A DNA stretch of 64,000 nt from Polaribacter batillariae. Lineage in GTDB: Bacteria; Bacteroidota; Bacteroidia; Flavobacteriales; Flavobacteriaceae. The stretch is from assembly GCF_017498485.1 (NCBI RefSeq), contig NZ_CP071795.1, forward strand, positions 2,046,001 through 2,110,000, in the 5' to 3' direction. The notes beneath the pieces are model-generated. The model was not told the DNA's origin, searched no databases, and saw only the letters and a program-made list of their open reading frames with translations. The position numbers and the translations under genes are program-made. Shown here one piece after another: positions 54,573-63,920 of this stretch. The first letter of the stretch is position 1. Each line of letters opens with the position of its first letter.

Positions 54573-56441
54573 CTAATCTTCCAACAACATAGAAAGCTCT
54601 AACCAGCGTTCTTCTTTTTGGTCTAAAAGATTTATAATTTCTTGTAATTCTTCAGATTTTTTAGCAATAGTATCGGGTTCGATCTCTACATTTAAAAACT
54701 GATTCTCGATGATTATTTTCCTTTTTTGAAGCCTTTCAATCTCTACTTCTAAAGCACCAAACTCTCTTTTTTCATTAAAACTTAAACCCGATTTTTTTGC
54801 TTTTTTTTCTACCTTATTTTCAACAGGTTTTTTAGCTGTTTCTTTTACACTCTCGTTATTATTAGAACTGTCATACGCTCTAAAATCGGAATAATTTCCA
54901 GGGAAATTCTCGACCACACCATTACCTCTAAAAACAAAAAGGGCATCTACAATTTTATCCATAAAATATCGGTCGTGAGAAACCACTAATAAGTTTCCTG
55001 GGAAATCTAGTAAAAAATTTTCTAAAACATTTAAGGTAACAACATCTAAATCGTTTGTTGGTTCATCTAAAATTAAAAAATTCGGATTCTGAATTAAAAC
55101 CGCACATAAATACAACCGTTTTTGCTCGCCTCCAGAAAGTTTTTCAACAAAATCGTATTGTTTCTTCTTATCAAACAAAAAACGTTCTAATAATTGCGAT
55201 GCAGAAATTTTTCTTCCTTTAGAGAGTGGTATAAATTCTCCGAATTCTTTTATTACTTCGATAACTTTTTGACCTTCTTTAATTTCGATACCAGCTTGTG
55301 TATAATAACCGAATTTTACAGTTTCGCCTAAAACCACTTTACCACTATCTAAAGGTGCTTTTTCTGTAATAATATTTAAAAAAGACGATTTACCTGTGCC
55401 ATTTTTGCCAATAATACCCACTCTTTCTCCACGTTTAAAAACGTAATCGAAACCATTTAAAATCTTTTTATCTCCAAAAGATTTACACACTTTATGAAGT
55501 TCTAGAATTTTACTTCCCAAACGTTCCATATGTATTTCTAGTTGAACTTGGTGGTCTTTTCTACGTTGGTGTGCTTTTTCTTTAATTTGATAAAAATCGT
55601 CTGTTCTCGATTTCGACTTTGTAGTTCTCGCTTTGGGTTGCTTTCGCATCCATTCTAACTCTTTTTTAAACAAACTTTTTGCTTTGTTTAAATTGGTTGC
55701 TTCTAAAGCCAAACGCTCTTCTTTATTTTGAAGGTAATAAGAGTAATTTCCTTTGTATTTATAGATTTTACCTTCATCTAACTCTAAAATTTCGTTACAC
55801 ACACGTTCTAAAAAATAACGGTCGTGTGTAACCATAAATAGGGTAATTTTCTCTTTTGCAAAAAAGGCTTCTAACCACTCAATCATTTCTAAATCTAAAT
55901 GATTGGTGGGTTCATCTAAAATTAATAAATCGGGTTTGTTTATTAAAACAATTGCCAAACTAAGGCGTTTTCTTTGCCCCCCAGAAAGTTTACCCACTTT
56001 TAAAGACAAATCTTCTAATTTTAGTTTCGATAAAATTTGACGGTATTGTGTTTCAAAATCCCACGCATTAAATTGTTCCATTTGTTCAAATGCAATTTGA
56101 TATGCATCTGTATCATCTAAGTTTTTTAGAGCTTTTTCGTATTGGTTTACAATAGAAAGAATTTTGTTTTCTGTGGCAAAAATGGTTTCTTCGATGGTTA
56201 GATTTTTGTCTAAATCGTCATTTTGAGCCAAATAAGCAATAGAAATATCTTTACGAGTAACTATTTGCCCAGTGTCTGGTACATCTAAACCCGCGATAAT
56301 GTTTAAAATAGAAGTTTTACCACTTCCGTTTTTTGCAACAAAAGCCACTTTTTGGTCTTTATTAATTCCAAAAGAAATGTCTTCAAACAAAACGCGTTCT
56401 CCATAGGATTTAGAGATATTTTCTACTGATAAATAGTTCAT
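54573..56441 (-). CDS. ABC-F family ATPase (Uup-like)
   Basis: 622 residues from MNYLSVENISKSYGE at 56441. Two ABC domains in tandem without membrane segments: Walker A FVAKNGSGKTS and GIIGKNGTGKSS, signatures KLSGGQRKRLSLA and KLSGGEQKRLYLC, Walker B DLLILDEPTNHLD and NFLILDEPTNDLD, with the inter-domain linker (KARTTKSKSRTDDFYQ) and a C-terminal coiled coil (LEVEIERLQKRK). ABC-F proteins act on the ribosome or nucleic acids; the coiled coil points to Uup. The translation factor EttA type lacks the tail. Confidence 0.92.
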   Translation of the reverse strand: MNYLSVENISKSYGERVLFEDISFGINKDQKVAFVAKNGSGKTSILNIIAGLDVPDTGQIVTRKDISIAYLAQNDDLDKNLTIEETIFATENKILSIVNQYEKALKNLDDTDAYQIAFEQMEQFNAWDFETQYRQILSKLKLEDLSLKVGKLSGGQRKRLSLAIVLINKPDLLILDEPTNHLDLEMIEWLEAFFAKEKITLFMVTHDRYFLERVCNEILELDEGKIYKYKGNYSYYLQNKEERLALEATNLNKAKSLFKKELEWMRKQPKARTTKSKSRTDDFYQIKEKAHQRRKDHQVQLEIHMERLGSKILELHKVCKSFGDKKILNGFDYVFKRGERVGIIGKNGTGKSSFLNIITEKAPLDSGKVVLGETVKFGYYTQAGIEIKEGQKVIEVIKEFGEFIPLSKGRKISASQLLERFLFDKKKQYDFVEKLSGGEQKRLYLCAVLIQNPNFLILDEPTNDLDVVTLNVLENFLLDFPGNLLVVSHDRYFMDKIVDALFVFRGNGVVENFPGNYSDFRAYDSSNNNESVKETAKKPVENKVEKKAKKSGLSFNEKREFGALEVEIERLQKRKIIIENQFLNVEIEPDTIAKKSEELQEIINLLDQKEERWLELSMLLED

Positions 56442-56530
56442 TAATCTTCTTTTTTGCAAAGAAACGAAAAATCGATGGTGTTCAGTTAAGTTTGACTCTC
56501 AATTATTTTTTAAGAAAAGTTTTAAACGAG

Positions 56531-56558
56531 AAAAACCCAAGGTAAATCTTGGGTTTTT
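56531..56558 (-). terminator. Hairpin after promoter module copy 4
   Basis: AAAAACCCAAG (56531-56541) pairs with CTTGGGTTTTT (56548-56558) around 6 nt. On the minus strand it follows the copy 4 promoter by about 100 bp. Confidence 0.8.
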
Positions 56559-56638
56559 TCTTTTCATCTTCACTTAATATTTAGGGGGCTGCTTAGAGGG
56601 GGAATGCAAAATTAAATGACATTATAATGTTGATGTTG

Positions 56639-56712
56639 TAAATATAAACGTTAAATAGGTACTTGTCAATCCCTGAACACCGTATATTTTTTGCATCCCT
56701 GAGCTCAGGGAT
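56639..56712 (-). promoter_or_regulatory. Palindromic promoter module, copy 4 (short transcript upstream of ABC-F gene)
   Basis: Minus strand: one palindrome ATCCCTGAGCTCAGGGAT (56712-56695), 17 bp, half-site (56677-56669), TTG (56669-56667), 20 bp, TATATTTA (56646-56639). The half-site is preceded by CGGTG as in copy 5, against CGGTC in copies 1-3. Confidence 0.65.
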
Positions 56713-56731
56713 GGTAGAAAAATAAAGATAG

Positions 56732-56762
56732 TAAGAAACCCAGGCTATTCCTGGGTTTCTTA
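56732..56762 (-). terminator. Terminator of the T9SS surface protein gene
   Basis: TAAGAAACCCAGG (56732-56744) pairs perfectly with CCTGGGTTTCTTA (56750-56762) around CTATT, 26 bp after the stop codon. Confidence 0.88.
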
Positions 56763-56787
56763 TTATTGAAAAAAAAATTGAAAATGC

Positions 56788-59700
56788 CTAATTTTTGATG
56801 AATTTTTGTAGGAATGTTTCTTCTTCATCCGACAGTTCAACGAAATAAACGCCAGTTTTTAAGTTCGAAATATCGATGGTATTGTTAAATAATTTTCCTC
56901 TTAAAATTGTTTTTCCTGTTAAATCTATAATTTTATAAACACTATTTAAATTATAAATTGGGTTTATATTTAAAATATTTTCTGCAGGAATAGGATATAT
57001 AAGAACATCGCCAATACGATTATCTAAAGTTCCAGCTGCAGAAGAAACGTTTACAGAATTTAAACTTTCTAATGTATTTGCAATGGAAGCATTTCCTGTA
57101 GAACCAGTAATTGTAACTTGGTCTATATAAATTTGATCGGCATTTGCACTAGCATCGTTTTGAAATCTAAAACCAGCGTTAGAAGCAAACGTATAATCTA
57201 AAGAACTTAAAGTAACTGTAGCTTCGTAATACGTATTGTTTTCGAAATCTGTACCACTTACGTATGTTTGTACAGTGGTCCAAGAAGTACCATTGTAGTA
57301 ACGAAGCCAAAAATCTTCACCATTTTCCATACTATAAGCATAGAAGAAGAAGTTAATTGATACTTGAGTGTAGGGTGTTAAATTAACATTTGAAAGTGTC
57401 ATTGCAGAACTTACGCCAGAATTGTCTCTAATTCTTACAGAATAAGAGCCTTCATAAGAATAGCTAGAGTTTACTCTTGCGCAATCAGATCCGCCATCTA
57501 TCCAACCATCTAAACCTGTTTCAAAGAAACCTTGATTTAGAACAACGCTAGCACTTTGGCAAGGGCTACAAGAAGCCCCACCACAATCGATACCTGTTTC
57601 GTCTCCATTTTGAATTCCATCAGAACAGGTTGGCGCCGCCAAAGTTGTAACGTTTAAAGAATTACTATTTCCCGAAACATTTCCTGCTGCATCTTTTGCC
57701 CTTACTGTAAATACATAAGAAGTATTTTCTGAAAGTCCTGTTGCTTGATAAGATGTGCTTGTAACTGTTGTAATTTTGGTTCCATTTCTAAACACGTCAT
57801 ATTCTGTAACTGCAACGTTGTCTGTAGAAGCTGTCCAAGATAAATCTACGGTAGTTTCTGTAATATTTGTACCTACCAATGCAGAAGGATTTGTTGGAGC
57901 CTGAGTATCTGGGCCAGATGCTCCTATATTTACAGTGTAATCTTCAACTTCTCCATAAGTAAAGCTTTGGCAAGAGGTTGGTATGGCATTATAGCTCATA
58001 GAAACACGCATTCTTGTAGTGTTTGTAACAGCAGAAACAGGCACTGTAAAAGAAGCTGAAACGGTTGCAGATTGGCTAGGTGCATTCGATAAAACTTGTT
58101 CGCCAGCGTCTGTAAAATCGCCATCTTTATTAAAATCAATCCAAACAGAATAACCTTCGTTGTAACTTGTACCTGTCCAAGTTGGGGTAACAGTTACTGT
58201 GTAGGTATTTCCTTTTATCAAACTTGTTGAAATTGCTGTAAAATCTGAATAAAATTGAGCTCCAGAAGGGTTGTCGATACTACCAAGTTGCACTCTGCTT
58301 ATATATTCGTCGTTTACATTAGAGCTTTGTGAGGCACAATAGTTTACAGGAGCTGTGTCTGTAGTAATGGTAATGCTATTACTAGCAGAAGATACGTTTC
58401 CAGCTTCATCTTTTGCTCTTACTGTAAAAGAGTAAGTGGTATTTGCTGTTAATCCTGAAACAGTAAAGTTTGTGTTTGCTGTGTTTCCAACAACGGTGTT
58501 TCCTCTTAAAACGTCGTAAGAGGTCACAGCAACATTATCTGTAGAGGCATTCCAAGTTAAAGTAACACTTGTATTTGTTTTTCCTGATGAGGCCAAAGAT
58601 GTTGGAGCAGAAGGCGCAGTTGTATCTGGGGCAAGTGTAGTAATACTTTGGGTACTACTCGCAGAAGATACATTTCCTGCTTCATCTTTTGCAACAATAT
58701 AAAAACTATAGTTTGTGCCAGCAGTTAAACCGGTTGCAGTATAAGAAGTACTTGTTACTGTTGTTACTAAGGTTCCGTTTCTGTAAACATCATAACCAGT
58801 TACAGCAGTATTATCGGTAGAAGCGGTCCAAGATAAATTTACCGAATTTGTAGTAACATTCGAAGTTGTTAAGTTGGTTGGTTGTGTTGGTGCTTGTGTA
58901 TCTTCGGCAACATTTGCAGTAAATTTGCCAGTAAAAACTCCTCGTCCGTAAGTAGAAGCAATAATTTTGTTATTGGTATCGTCTCCACCAACAGCCCAAT
59001 AATCGAAAGATGTAACACTTACATCACTCATTCCATTGTAAGACTGTGTCCAAGTTGGGTTTGCATTGTTAAAGTTTGTGGTTGCCCAAACACCTAATTG
59101 GGTTGCTAAAATAGCTTCGTTTCTAGCTAATGGATTTTGTAAGAAATCTCTAACAGGTATATTGGGTAAGTTTCCTTCTTTACTAACCCAAGAATTTCCT
59201 GCATTTGCAGAATACCATACACTTGTTACTCCATAATTGTGGATGGTTACCATAATATCGTTCGCAGTTTCACCATATCTTATAGAAGAAATAGCACCTA
59301 CAAAAGGGGTGTTTATAATAGCCCAAGTAGCAGATGAGTTTGTAACATCTGTTAGTTTTAATAAACGTCCATTTGCCAAACCAACATACCAAGTATTATT
59401 TGCAAAAGGAGAAGCTCTAAAAGCTGTAGGTTTTGCAGTTAAAGAATTATTTGTAATTGTTCCACTACTATTTGCAGCAACATTTATACTTCTAATAGAG
59501 TAATTTGCAACATTATTATTTACACTGGTATTGTTAGATAATAACCTATTTGCATCACTATCATAACCCATTTGGTTTACAAAATCTCCTGTTGTTTTGC
59601 TATTAGATAAACTTGTTGCAGCTCCTTCTTTTCTTCCTAATCCATTCCAAGGTAAATTAAATCTGTAAATTACATTATTTATAAAAGTTGCTATTACATA

Positions 59701-61461
59701 TTCTCCATCTTTATCTACAAATGTATAAAAGCCATCGCCATCACTTAATTCTTCGGAGCTATTAATACCCACAGAAGTATTTCCATCTCTAAAAGCTTGT
59801 GTTCCATTGTCTTGTGATCCAGCAGAAAAAATACCTACCTCATCACCCACACCATCAGGACCAATAGCCGCTTTTACAAACTGAGTAACATTATAATTTT
59901 TATTTCTTGAGTTTATTGTATTACCAGAGTTTCCAGAATAATAAACTCCACCATCGTTTCCAAAAAGCATTTCGCTAGAGTCGTTATTTCCAAAAGCGAT
60001 TGAATGTTGGTCTGCATGAACTAAAGAAGCGTCTAGTGTGTTTAACCCAGGGTTGTTAGACCATTTAGAAATTTGAACCCAAGAATTTGCTCCACTGGTA
60101 GATTTAAATAAATCGATACCACCAACAAAAACAGTTTCGTCGTTTGTAGGATCTGCTTCGATTACCAAGTCGTAAAAAGCTTGTCCTCTACAAAAATCGT
60201 TGGCAGCGATGCCATTGTCTGCGTCATTTGGTAATGTTTTTGGAGTAATATTATCAAAAGCACTTGTTGTTTTGTATATATGTACAGGAGCAGCTTCAGT
60301 AGTTCCTTGTGTTAAAGCATATAATTTGTTTGCATTAGTTGCAGAAGCTTCTAATTCTACCCTATTTGAATTTGGTAAAGGAGAAGTAGCAGCTTCTGTC
60401 CAAGTAGAACCGTTTGTAGAGCTGTAAACTCTTCCTCCACCTTCGCCTAATGCAGAACCAATTGTTCCCATCCAAATTCTATTATCTGCTCCAACTTCAA
60501 AATCGTTAGGAATGTAATAATAAGTTGTATTGTTAAATGTATGAGTAAGGTTTGCAGATTCTATTCTATTCCAATTTAAACCGTTATTTGTAGAACGATA
60601 AATACCTGTAGATTGTAAGCCTAACCAGTTAGATGGACTTTTAGCATCGCCATAAGAATGCGCACCTACAGCAACAAAAAGTTCTGTAGAAACTCCATTA
60701 TCCCAAGCTAAAATATCATTTACATAATAAATTCCTTTTAAGAAAAGGTTCGACGCATTGTAGTTAAAAGAATCTGGACCCGCAGCAGGAATTGTTAATG
60801 GAGTCCATGAGTCACCTCCATTTACAGTTACATATACTCCATTTCCAACAACATCTCCAGCAGTATATTGCTCACCAGTTCCAACATACCATCTATCAGA
60901 ATCTCTAGGATCTACAGTAATAGAAGTTACAGATAAATTTCCAGGAACATTGGTAACTCTGCTCCATTGAGAGTTTGCATTAGAAATGTTTGTGTTTTTC
61001 CACAAACCACCAGAAACTCCTCCAGCATAAACAGTATTATTAGTGGCATCGTTAGGATCGAACATAATTACTCTTGTTCTACCACCAATATTGTTAGGCC
61101 CTCTTTCTGTCCATGCATTGGTTGCATTTCCTGGGTTTTTTCTTTTGCCTCTTTTTTTGTGAAGTCTTGCTCTAAGTTGGGTTAATTCTCCATCATCTAA
61201 TTCTCCAGTTGCAGGGTTTATCGTTAGCTCCCACATTTGTTCGTAATACCTATTTGGAGGCAAACCATTTAATTTTCGCTTCTTTTTGTCCCAAGTTAGG
61301 GTTTCTTTAAACGGACTATTTTTAACATAGTTTTCTAATTTTTCTCTTTGCGAGAGAATTTGCTCCATTTTATTATTCGCGTTTTCTTTAATTATAAAGA
61401 AAGCTAGCAATAAAAGAGAAAGTAAACTTCCTACAATAATTTTGACGTTGTTTTTTTTCAT
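56788..61461 (-). CDS. Large T9SS-secreted surface protein with BNR-type propeller, FN3 and GEVED domains
   Basis: 1557 residues. N-terminal signal anchor (VKIIVGSLLSLLLLAFFII), a beta-propeller of sialidase/VPS10-like BNR repeats (about 115-880; ERGPNNIGGRTRVIMFDP, VSGGLWKNTN, TVNGGDSW), two FN3 domains (890-1075; LSWTASTDNTAVTGYDVYRNG), a GEVED domain (SYNEGYSVWIDFNKDGDFTD), a third FN3, a Cys motif (DGIQNGDETGIDCGG), a carbohydrate-binding-like jelly roll and a C-terminal Por-secretion sorting domain (VLIYPIPAENILNI to the end). The type IX system would export it to the cell surface. It is under promoter module copy 5. The role is probably adhesion or binding; no protease residues seen. 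Confidence 0.88.
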   Translation of the reverse strand: MKKNNVKIIVGSLLSLLLLAFFIIKENANNKMEQILSQREKLENYVKNSPFKETLTWDKKKRKLNGLPPNRYYEQMWELTINPATGELDDGELTQLRARLHKKRGKRKNPGNATNAWTERGPNNIGGRTRVIMFDPNDATNNTVYAGGVSGGLWKNTNISNANSQWSRVTNVPGNLSVTSITVDPRDSDRWYVGTGEQYTAGDVVGNGVYVTVNGGDSWTPLTIPAAGPDSFNYNASNLFLKGIYYVNDILAWDNGVSTELFVAVGAHSYGDAKSPSNWLGLQSTGIYRSTNNGLNWNRIESANLTHTFNNTTYYYIPNDFEVGADNRIWMGTIGSALGEGGGRVYSSTNGSTWTEAATSPLPNSNRVELEASATNANKLYALTQGTTEAAPVHIYKTTSAFDNITPKTLPNDADNGIAANDFCRGQAFYDLVIEADPTNDETVFVGGIDLFKSTSGANSWVQISKWSNNPGLNTLDASLVHADQHSIAFGNNDSSEMLFGNDGGVYYSGNSGNTINSRNKNYNVTQFVKAAIGPDGVGDEVGIFSAGSQDNGTQAFRDGNTSVGINSSEELSDGDGFYTFVDKDGEYVIATFINNVIYRFNLPWNGLGRKEGAATSLSNSKTTGDFVNQMGYDSDANRLLSNNTSVNNNVANYSIRSINVAANSSGTITNNSLTAKPTAFRASPFANNTWYVGLANGRLLKLTDVTNSSATWAIINTPFVGAISSIRYGETANDIMVTIHNYGVTSVWYSANAGNSWVSKEGNLPNIPVRDFLQNPLARNEAILATQLGVWATTNFNNANPTWTQSYNGMSDVSVTSFDYWAVGGDDTNNKIIASTYGRGVFTGKFTANVAEDTQAPTQPTNLTTSNVTTNSVNLSWTASTDNTAVTGYDVYRNGTLVTTVTSTSYTATGLTAGTNYSFYIVAKDEAGNVSSASSTQSITTLAPDTTAPSAPTSLASSGKTNTSVTLTWNASTDNVAVTSYDVLRGNTVVGNTANTNFTVSGLTANTTYSFTVRAKDEAGNVSSASNSITITTDTAPVNYCASQSSNVNDEYISRVQLGSIDNPSGAQFYSDFTAISTSLIKGNTYTVTVTPTWTGTSYNEGYSVWIDFNKDGDFTDAGEQVLSNAPSQSATVSASFTVPVSAVTNTTRMRVSMSYNAIPTSCQSFTYGEVEDYTVNIGASGPDTQAPTNPSALVGTNITETTVDLSWTASTDNVAVTEYDVFRNGTKITTVTSTSYQATGLSENTSYVFTVRAKDAAGNVSGNSNSLNVTTLAAPTCSDGIQNGDETGIDCGGASCSPCQSASVVLNQGFFETGLDGWIDGGSDCARVNSSYSYEGSYSVRIRDNSGVSSAMTLSNVNLTPYTQVSINFFFYAYSMENGEDFWLRYYNGTSWTTVQTYVSGTDFENNTYYEATVTLSSLDYTFASNAGFRFQNDASANADQIYIDQVTITGSTGNASIANTLESLNSVNVSSAAGTLDNRIGDVLIYPIPAENILNINPIYNLNSVYKIIDLTGKTILRGKLFNNTIDISNLKTGVYFVELSDEEETFLQKFIKN

Positions 61462-61923
61462 AATTGAATTAAATTGGGGGTTATTAATATTAATTTATTT
61501 TCGGTAAATAATGTATTATATACTTGTATTCTGTTAAAAAGTCATAATTTTTTATAAAACCGTTAACAAACATACTAAAACGATATAAAGTTGTCAATCC
61601 CTGAACACCGTATATTTTTTACATCCCTGAGCTCAGGGATGTGTATCCCTGAGCTCAGGGATGTAAAAAATTAATGAAAGCAAAAATGCGTAGTTATAGC
61701 TTGATTTTTTAGAAAAGTAAAAAAGAGTCAAAAATTGTTTTTTTAACGACTTTTTTGCAAAATGGAATCTCTTAATAATTCTTTTTAAAGTTTTTTTGTG
61801 CCAATTTGTAATGTATAAAACAGTGTTTTTGGTTGTTTTTTTAGATTTAATAATAAAGTTTTATACTTTCAGTATCTATATAGAAATAGTATATTGCAAG
61901 CCTAATATATAGAAAAAAAGAAA
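61462..61923. other. Divergent control region between the T9SS protein and the nucleotidyltransferase
   Basis: 462 bp. It holds promoter module copy 5 for the minus-strand gene (leader of about 100 nt). The part from 61690 to 61923, upstream of the nucleotidyltransferase, is T-rich with runs of T5-T7; no clear -7/-33 pair could be placed. Confidence 0.5.
61567..61662 (-). promoter_or_regulatory. Palindromic promoter module, copy 5 (upstream of T9SS surface protein)
   Basis: Minus strand: two identical perfect palindromes ATCCCTGAGCTCAGGGAT (61662-61645 and 61640-61623), 17 bp, half-site (61605-61597), TTG (61597-61595), 20 bp, TATGTTTG (61574-61567), a full match to the Bacteroidota -7 consensus. 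The spacer and downstream sequence differ from the other copies, so the shared parts are conserved by function and not only by recent duplication. Confidence 0.75.
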
Positions 61924-62940
61924 ATGAAAATAATTGTTCCAATGGCAGGAATTGGTTCTCGTTTAAGACCACATACCTTAACAGTACCAAAACCTTTAAC
62001 CGTAATTGCAGGAAAATCAATTGTACAACGTTTGGTAGAAGATATTTCTTTTGTGATCGATCAAAAAATAGATGAAATTGCGTTTATAATTGGCCCCGCT
62101 AAAAAAGGATTTCCATCAGAAACAGAACAAAATTTACTAAACATCGCAAAAGAATTAGGAGCAAAAGGCACTGTTTATGTACAAGAAGAAGCCTTAGGAA
62201 CTGCACATGCCTTATATTGCGCAAAAGACTCTTTATCTGGCCCTTGTGTGGTGGCGTATGCAGATACTTTATTTAAAGCAAATTTTACTTTAGATGCCAA
62301 TGCAGATGGGGCCATTTGGGTAAAAAAAGTAGAAGACCCAAGTGCCTTTGGAGTTGTAAAATTAGAAGATGGTTTTATTACAGATTTTGTAGAAAAACCC
62401 AAAGAATTTGTTTCTAATTTCGCAATTATAGGTATTTATTACTTTAAAGATGGAGACAGAGTAAGAGAAGAAATACAGTATTTAATAGACAACGATTTAA
62501 GAGAAAATAACGAATATCAATTAACCAATGTTTTAGAAACTCTAAAACAAGATGGCGCAAAATTTGTTCCTGGAACTGTAGATGCTTGGATGGATTGTGG
62601 TAAAAAAGACCCAACAGTAGATACCAATAAACAAGTATTAAATTTCGAAGCAGCTGCAGGTAATAATTTAGTTTCCGAAGACGTTATATTAGAGAATTCA
62701 GAAATAATACAACCTTGTTATATTGGTAAAAATGTTGTTTTAAAAGACAGTAAAATAGGCCCTCATGTTTCTATTGGCGATAATGGTATTGTATTAAATT
62801 CTATTATTTCGAATTCATTAATACAATCTAACGTATCTATTTCCAACGCAAACTTAAACAAAGCGATGATTGGAAATCATGCAAAATATAATGGTAGATA
62901 TACCTCTGTAAGTATTGGCGATTATACAGAATTAATTTAG
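61924..62940 (+). CDS. Sugar-phosphate nucleotidyltransferase
   Basis: 338 residues. The N-terminal NTP-transferase domain starts MKIIVPMAGIGSRLRPHTLT with the signature G-x-G-[ST]-R-x-x-P and the KPLTVIAGKSIVQ lysine; VVAYADTLFKA has the metal-binding Asp. The C-terminus (about 255-338) is a left-handed beta-helix with hexapeptide repeats (ILENSEIIQPCYIGKNVVLK). It makes an NDP-sugar, of the RmlA/GlmU-like type, for polysaccharide or LPS synthesis. The exact sugar cannot be read. The TPR gene overlaps its stop. Confidence 0.9.
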   Translation: MKIIVPMAGIGSRLRPHTLTVPKPLTVIAGKSIVQRLVEDISFVIDQKIDEIAFIIGPAKKGFPSETEQNLLNIAKELGAKGTVYVQEEALGTAHALYCAKDSLSGPCVVAYADTLFKANFTLDANADGAIWVKKVEDPSAFGVVKLEDGFITDFVEKPKEFVSNFAIIGIYYFKDGDRVREEIQYLIDNDLRENNEYQLTNVLETLKQDGAKFVPGTVDAWMDCGKKDPTVDTNKQVLNFEAAAGNNLVSEDVILENSEIIQPCYIGKNVVLKDSKIGPHVSIGDNGIVLNSIISNSLIQSNVSISNANLNKAMIGNHAKYNGRYTSVSIGDYTELI

Positions 62941-63920
62941 TGAAAACAAGAAGTAAGAATATAAAAAATAGAGAAAAGAGAGCTACTTGTTTAAAGTTTG
63001 TTCTCTTTTCTTTGTTCTTTATTCTTTTCTCTACGAAAATCTATTCGCAAGACAGCATTGCTGCTACAAAAGATTTAACAGAAGAAAAAGAGTTGCTTTT
63101 TCAACAATCTTTTTTTGAAGCACTTTCTCAAAAATCTATTGGAAATTACCAAAAAGCAATAGAGAATTTAGAAAATTGTAACCAAATTTTACCAAATAAT
63201 TTAACCGTCTTTTTCGAGTTTTCGAAAAATTATTTACGTTTAAACAATACACTTTTAGCAAAAGAATACATCAATAGAGCTTTGGCCCAAGAACCAGATA
63301 ATGTTTGGATGCTAAAACAATTAGTAAAAATACATGTTCGAGAAAGAGATTTTCTTAAAGCCATAAAAACACAACAAAAAATAATTGCCCAATATCCTAG
63401 AGAAAGAGAATATTTAGTGCGTTTGTATCTTCAAAATAAAGATCGCAAAAGTGCTGTCTCTTTATTAAAAATTTTAGAAAAAGAAGAAGTACTCTCTGCA
63501 AATTTAAAAAGATTAAAAGCGAATTTAAAAAAAGCAGAAGAAGCACCAAAGGTTAAAAAATTAGAGGCCAATATCGAAGACTTAATATCGAGATTTAAAA
63601 CAGATAAGTCGTATAAAATCTTAGAAGAAATTTTAAACAAGTCCCAAAACAATCCAGAGCGTCTTTTAAAATTTAGTAAACAAGGCATTGCACTGTTTCC
63701 TGCACAGCCTTTTGTGTATTTAATAAACGGAAAAGCATTAAATATAAAAAAGAACTTTAAAAAAGCTGTTGAAACTTTACAAAATGGTATCGATTTTGTT
63801 ATTGAAGATGATATGGAAGCAGATTTTTATAAAGAATTATCTACTTCTTATAAAGGATTAGGAAATAAAAAAAACGAGCAAAAGTTTCTAGAAAAATATA
63901 AAAAGTTGAAAGGAATATGA
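62940..63920 (+). CDS. Secreted TPR protein
   Basis: 326 residues from a GTG whose G is the last base of the upstream TAG (TAGTG), so translation is coupled. After a basic start, a hydrophobic signal (FVLFSLFFILFSTKIYSQ) leads to TPR repeats (YQKAIENLENCNQILPNN, FLKAIKTQQKIIAQYPRE, FKKAVETLQNGIDFV). It is periplasmic. Its operon with a nucleotidyltransferase and a lipoprotein suggests a role in envelope assembly. Confidence 0.85.
   Translation: MKTRSKNIKNREKRATCLKFVLFSLFFILFSTKIYSQDSIAATKDLTEEKELLFQQSFFEALSQKSIGNYQKAIENLENCNQILPNNLTVFFEFSKNYLRLNNTLLAKEYINRALAQEPDNVWMLKQLVKIHVRERDFLKAIKTQQKIIAQYPREREYLVRLYLQNKDRKSAVSLLKILEKEEVLSANLKRLKANLKKAEEAPKVKKLEANIEDLISRFKTDKSYKILEEILNKSQNNPERLLKFSKQGIALFPAQPFVYLINGKALNIKKNFKKAVETLQNGIDFVIEDDMEADFYKELSTSYKGLGNKKNEQKFLEKYKKLKGI

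Larger units (their letters stand above)
56460..56787. other. Gap holding two terminators and a promoter module
   Basis: From right to left on the minus strand: terminator of the T9SS protein (56762-56732), promoter module copy 4 (56712-56639), about 75 bp of unique sequence, a second terminator (56558-56531), then the ABC-F start. A short non-coding RNA of about 100 nt, or a 22-residue peptide (MKRKNPRFTLGFSRLKLFLK...) spanning the hairpin, could be expressed from it. Confidence 0.5.
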
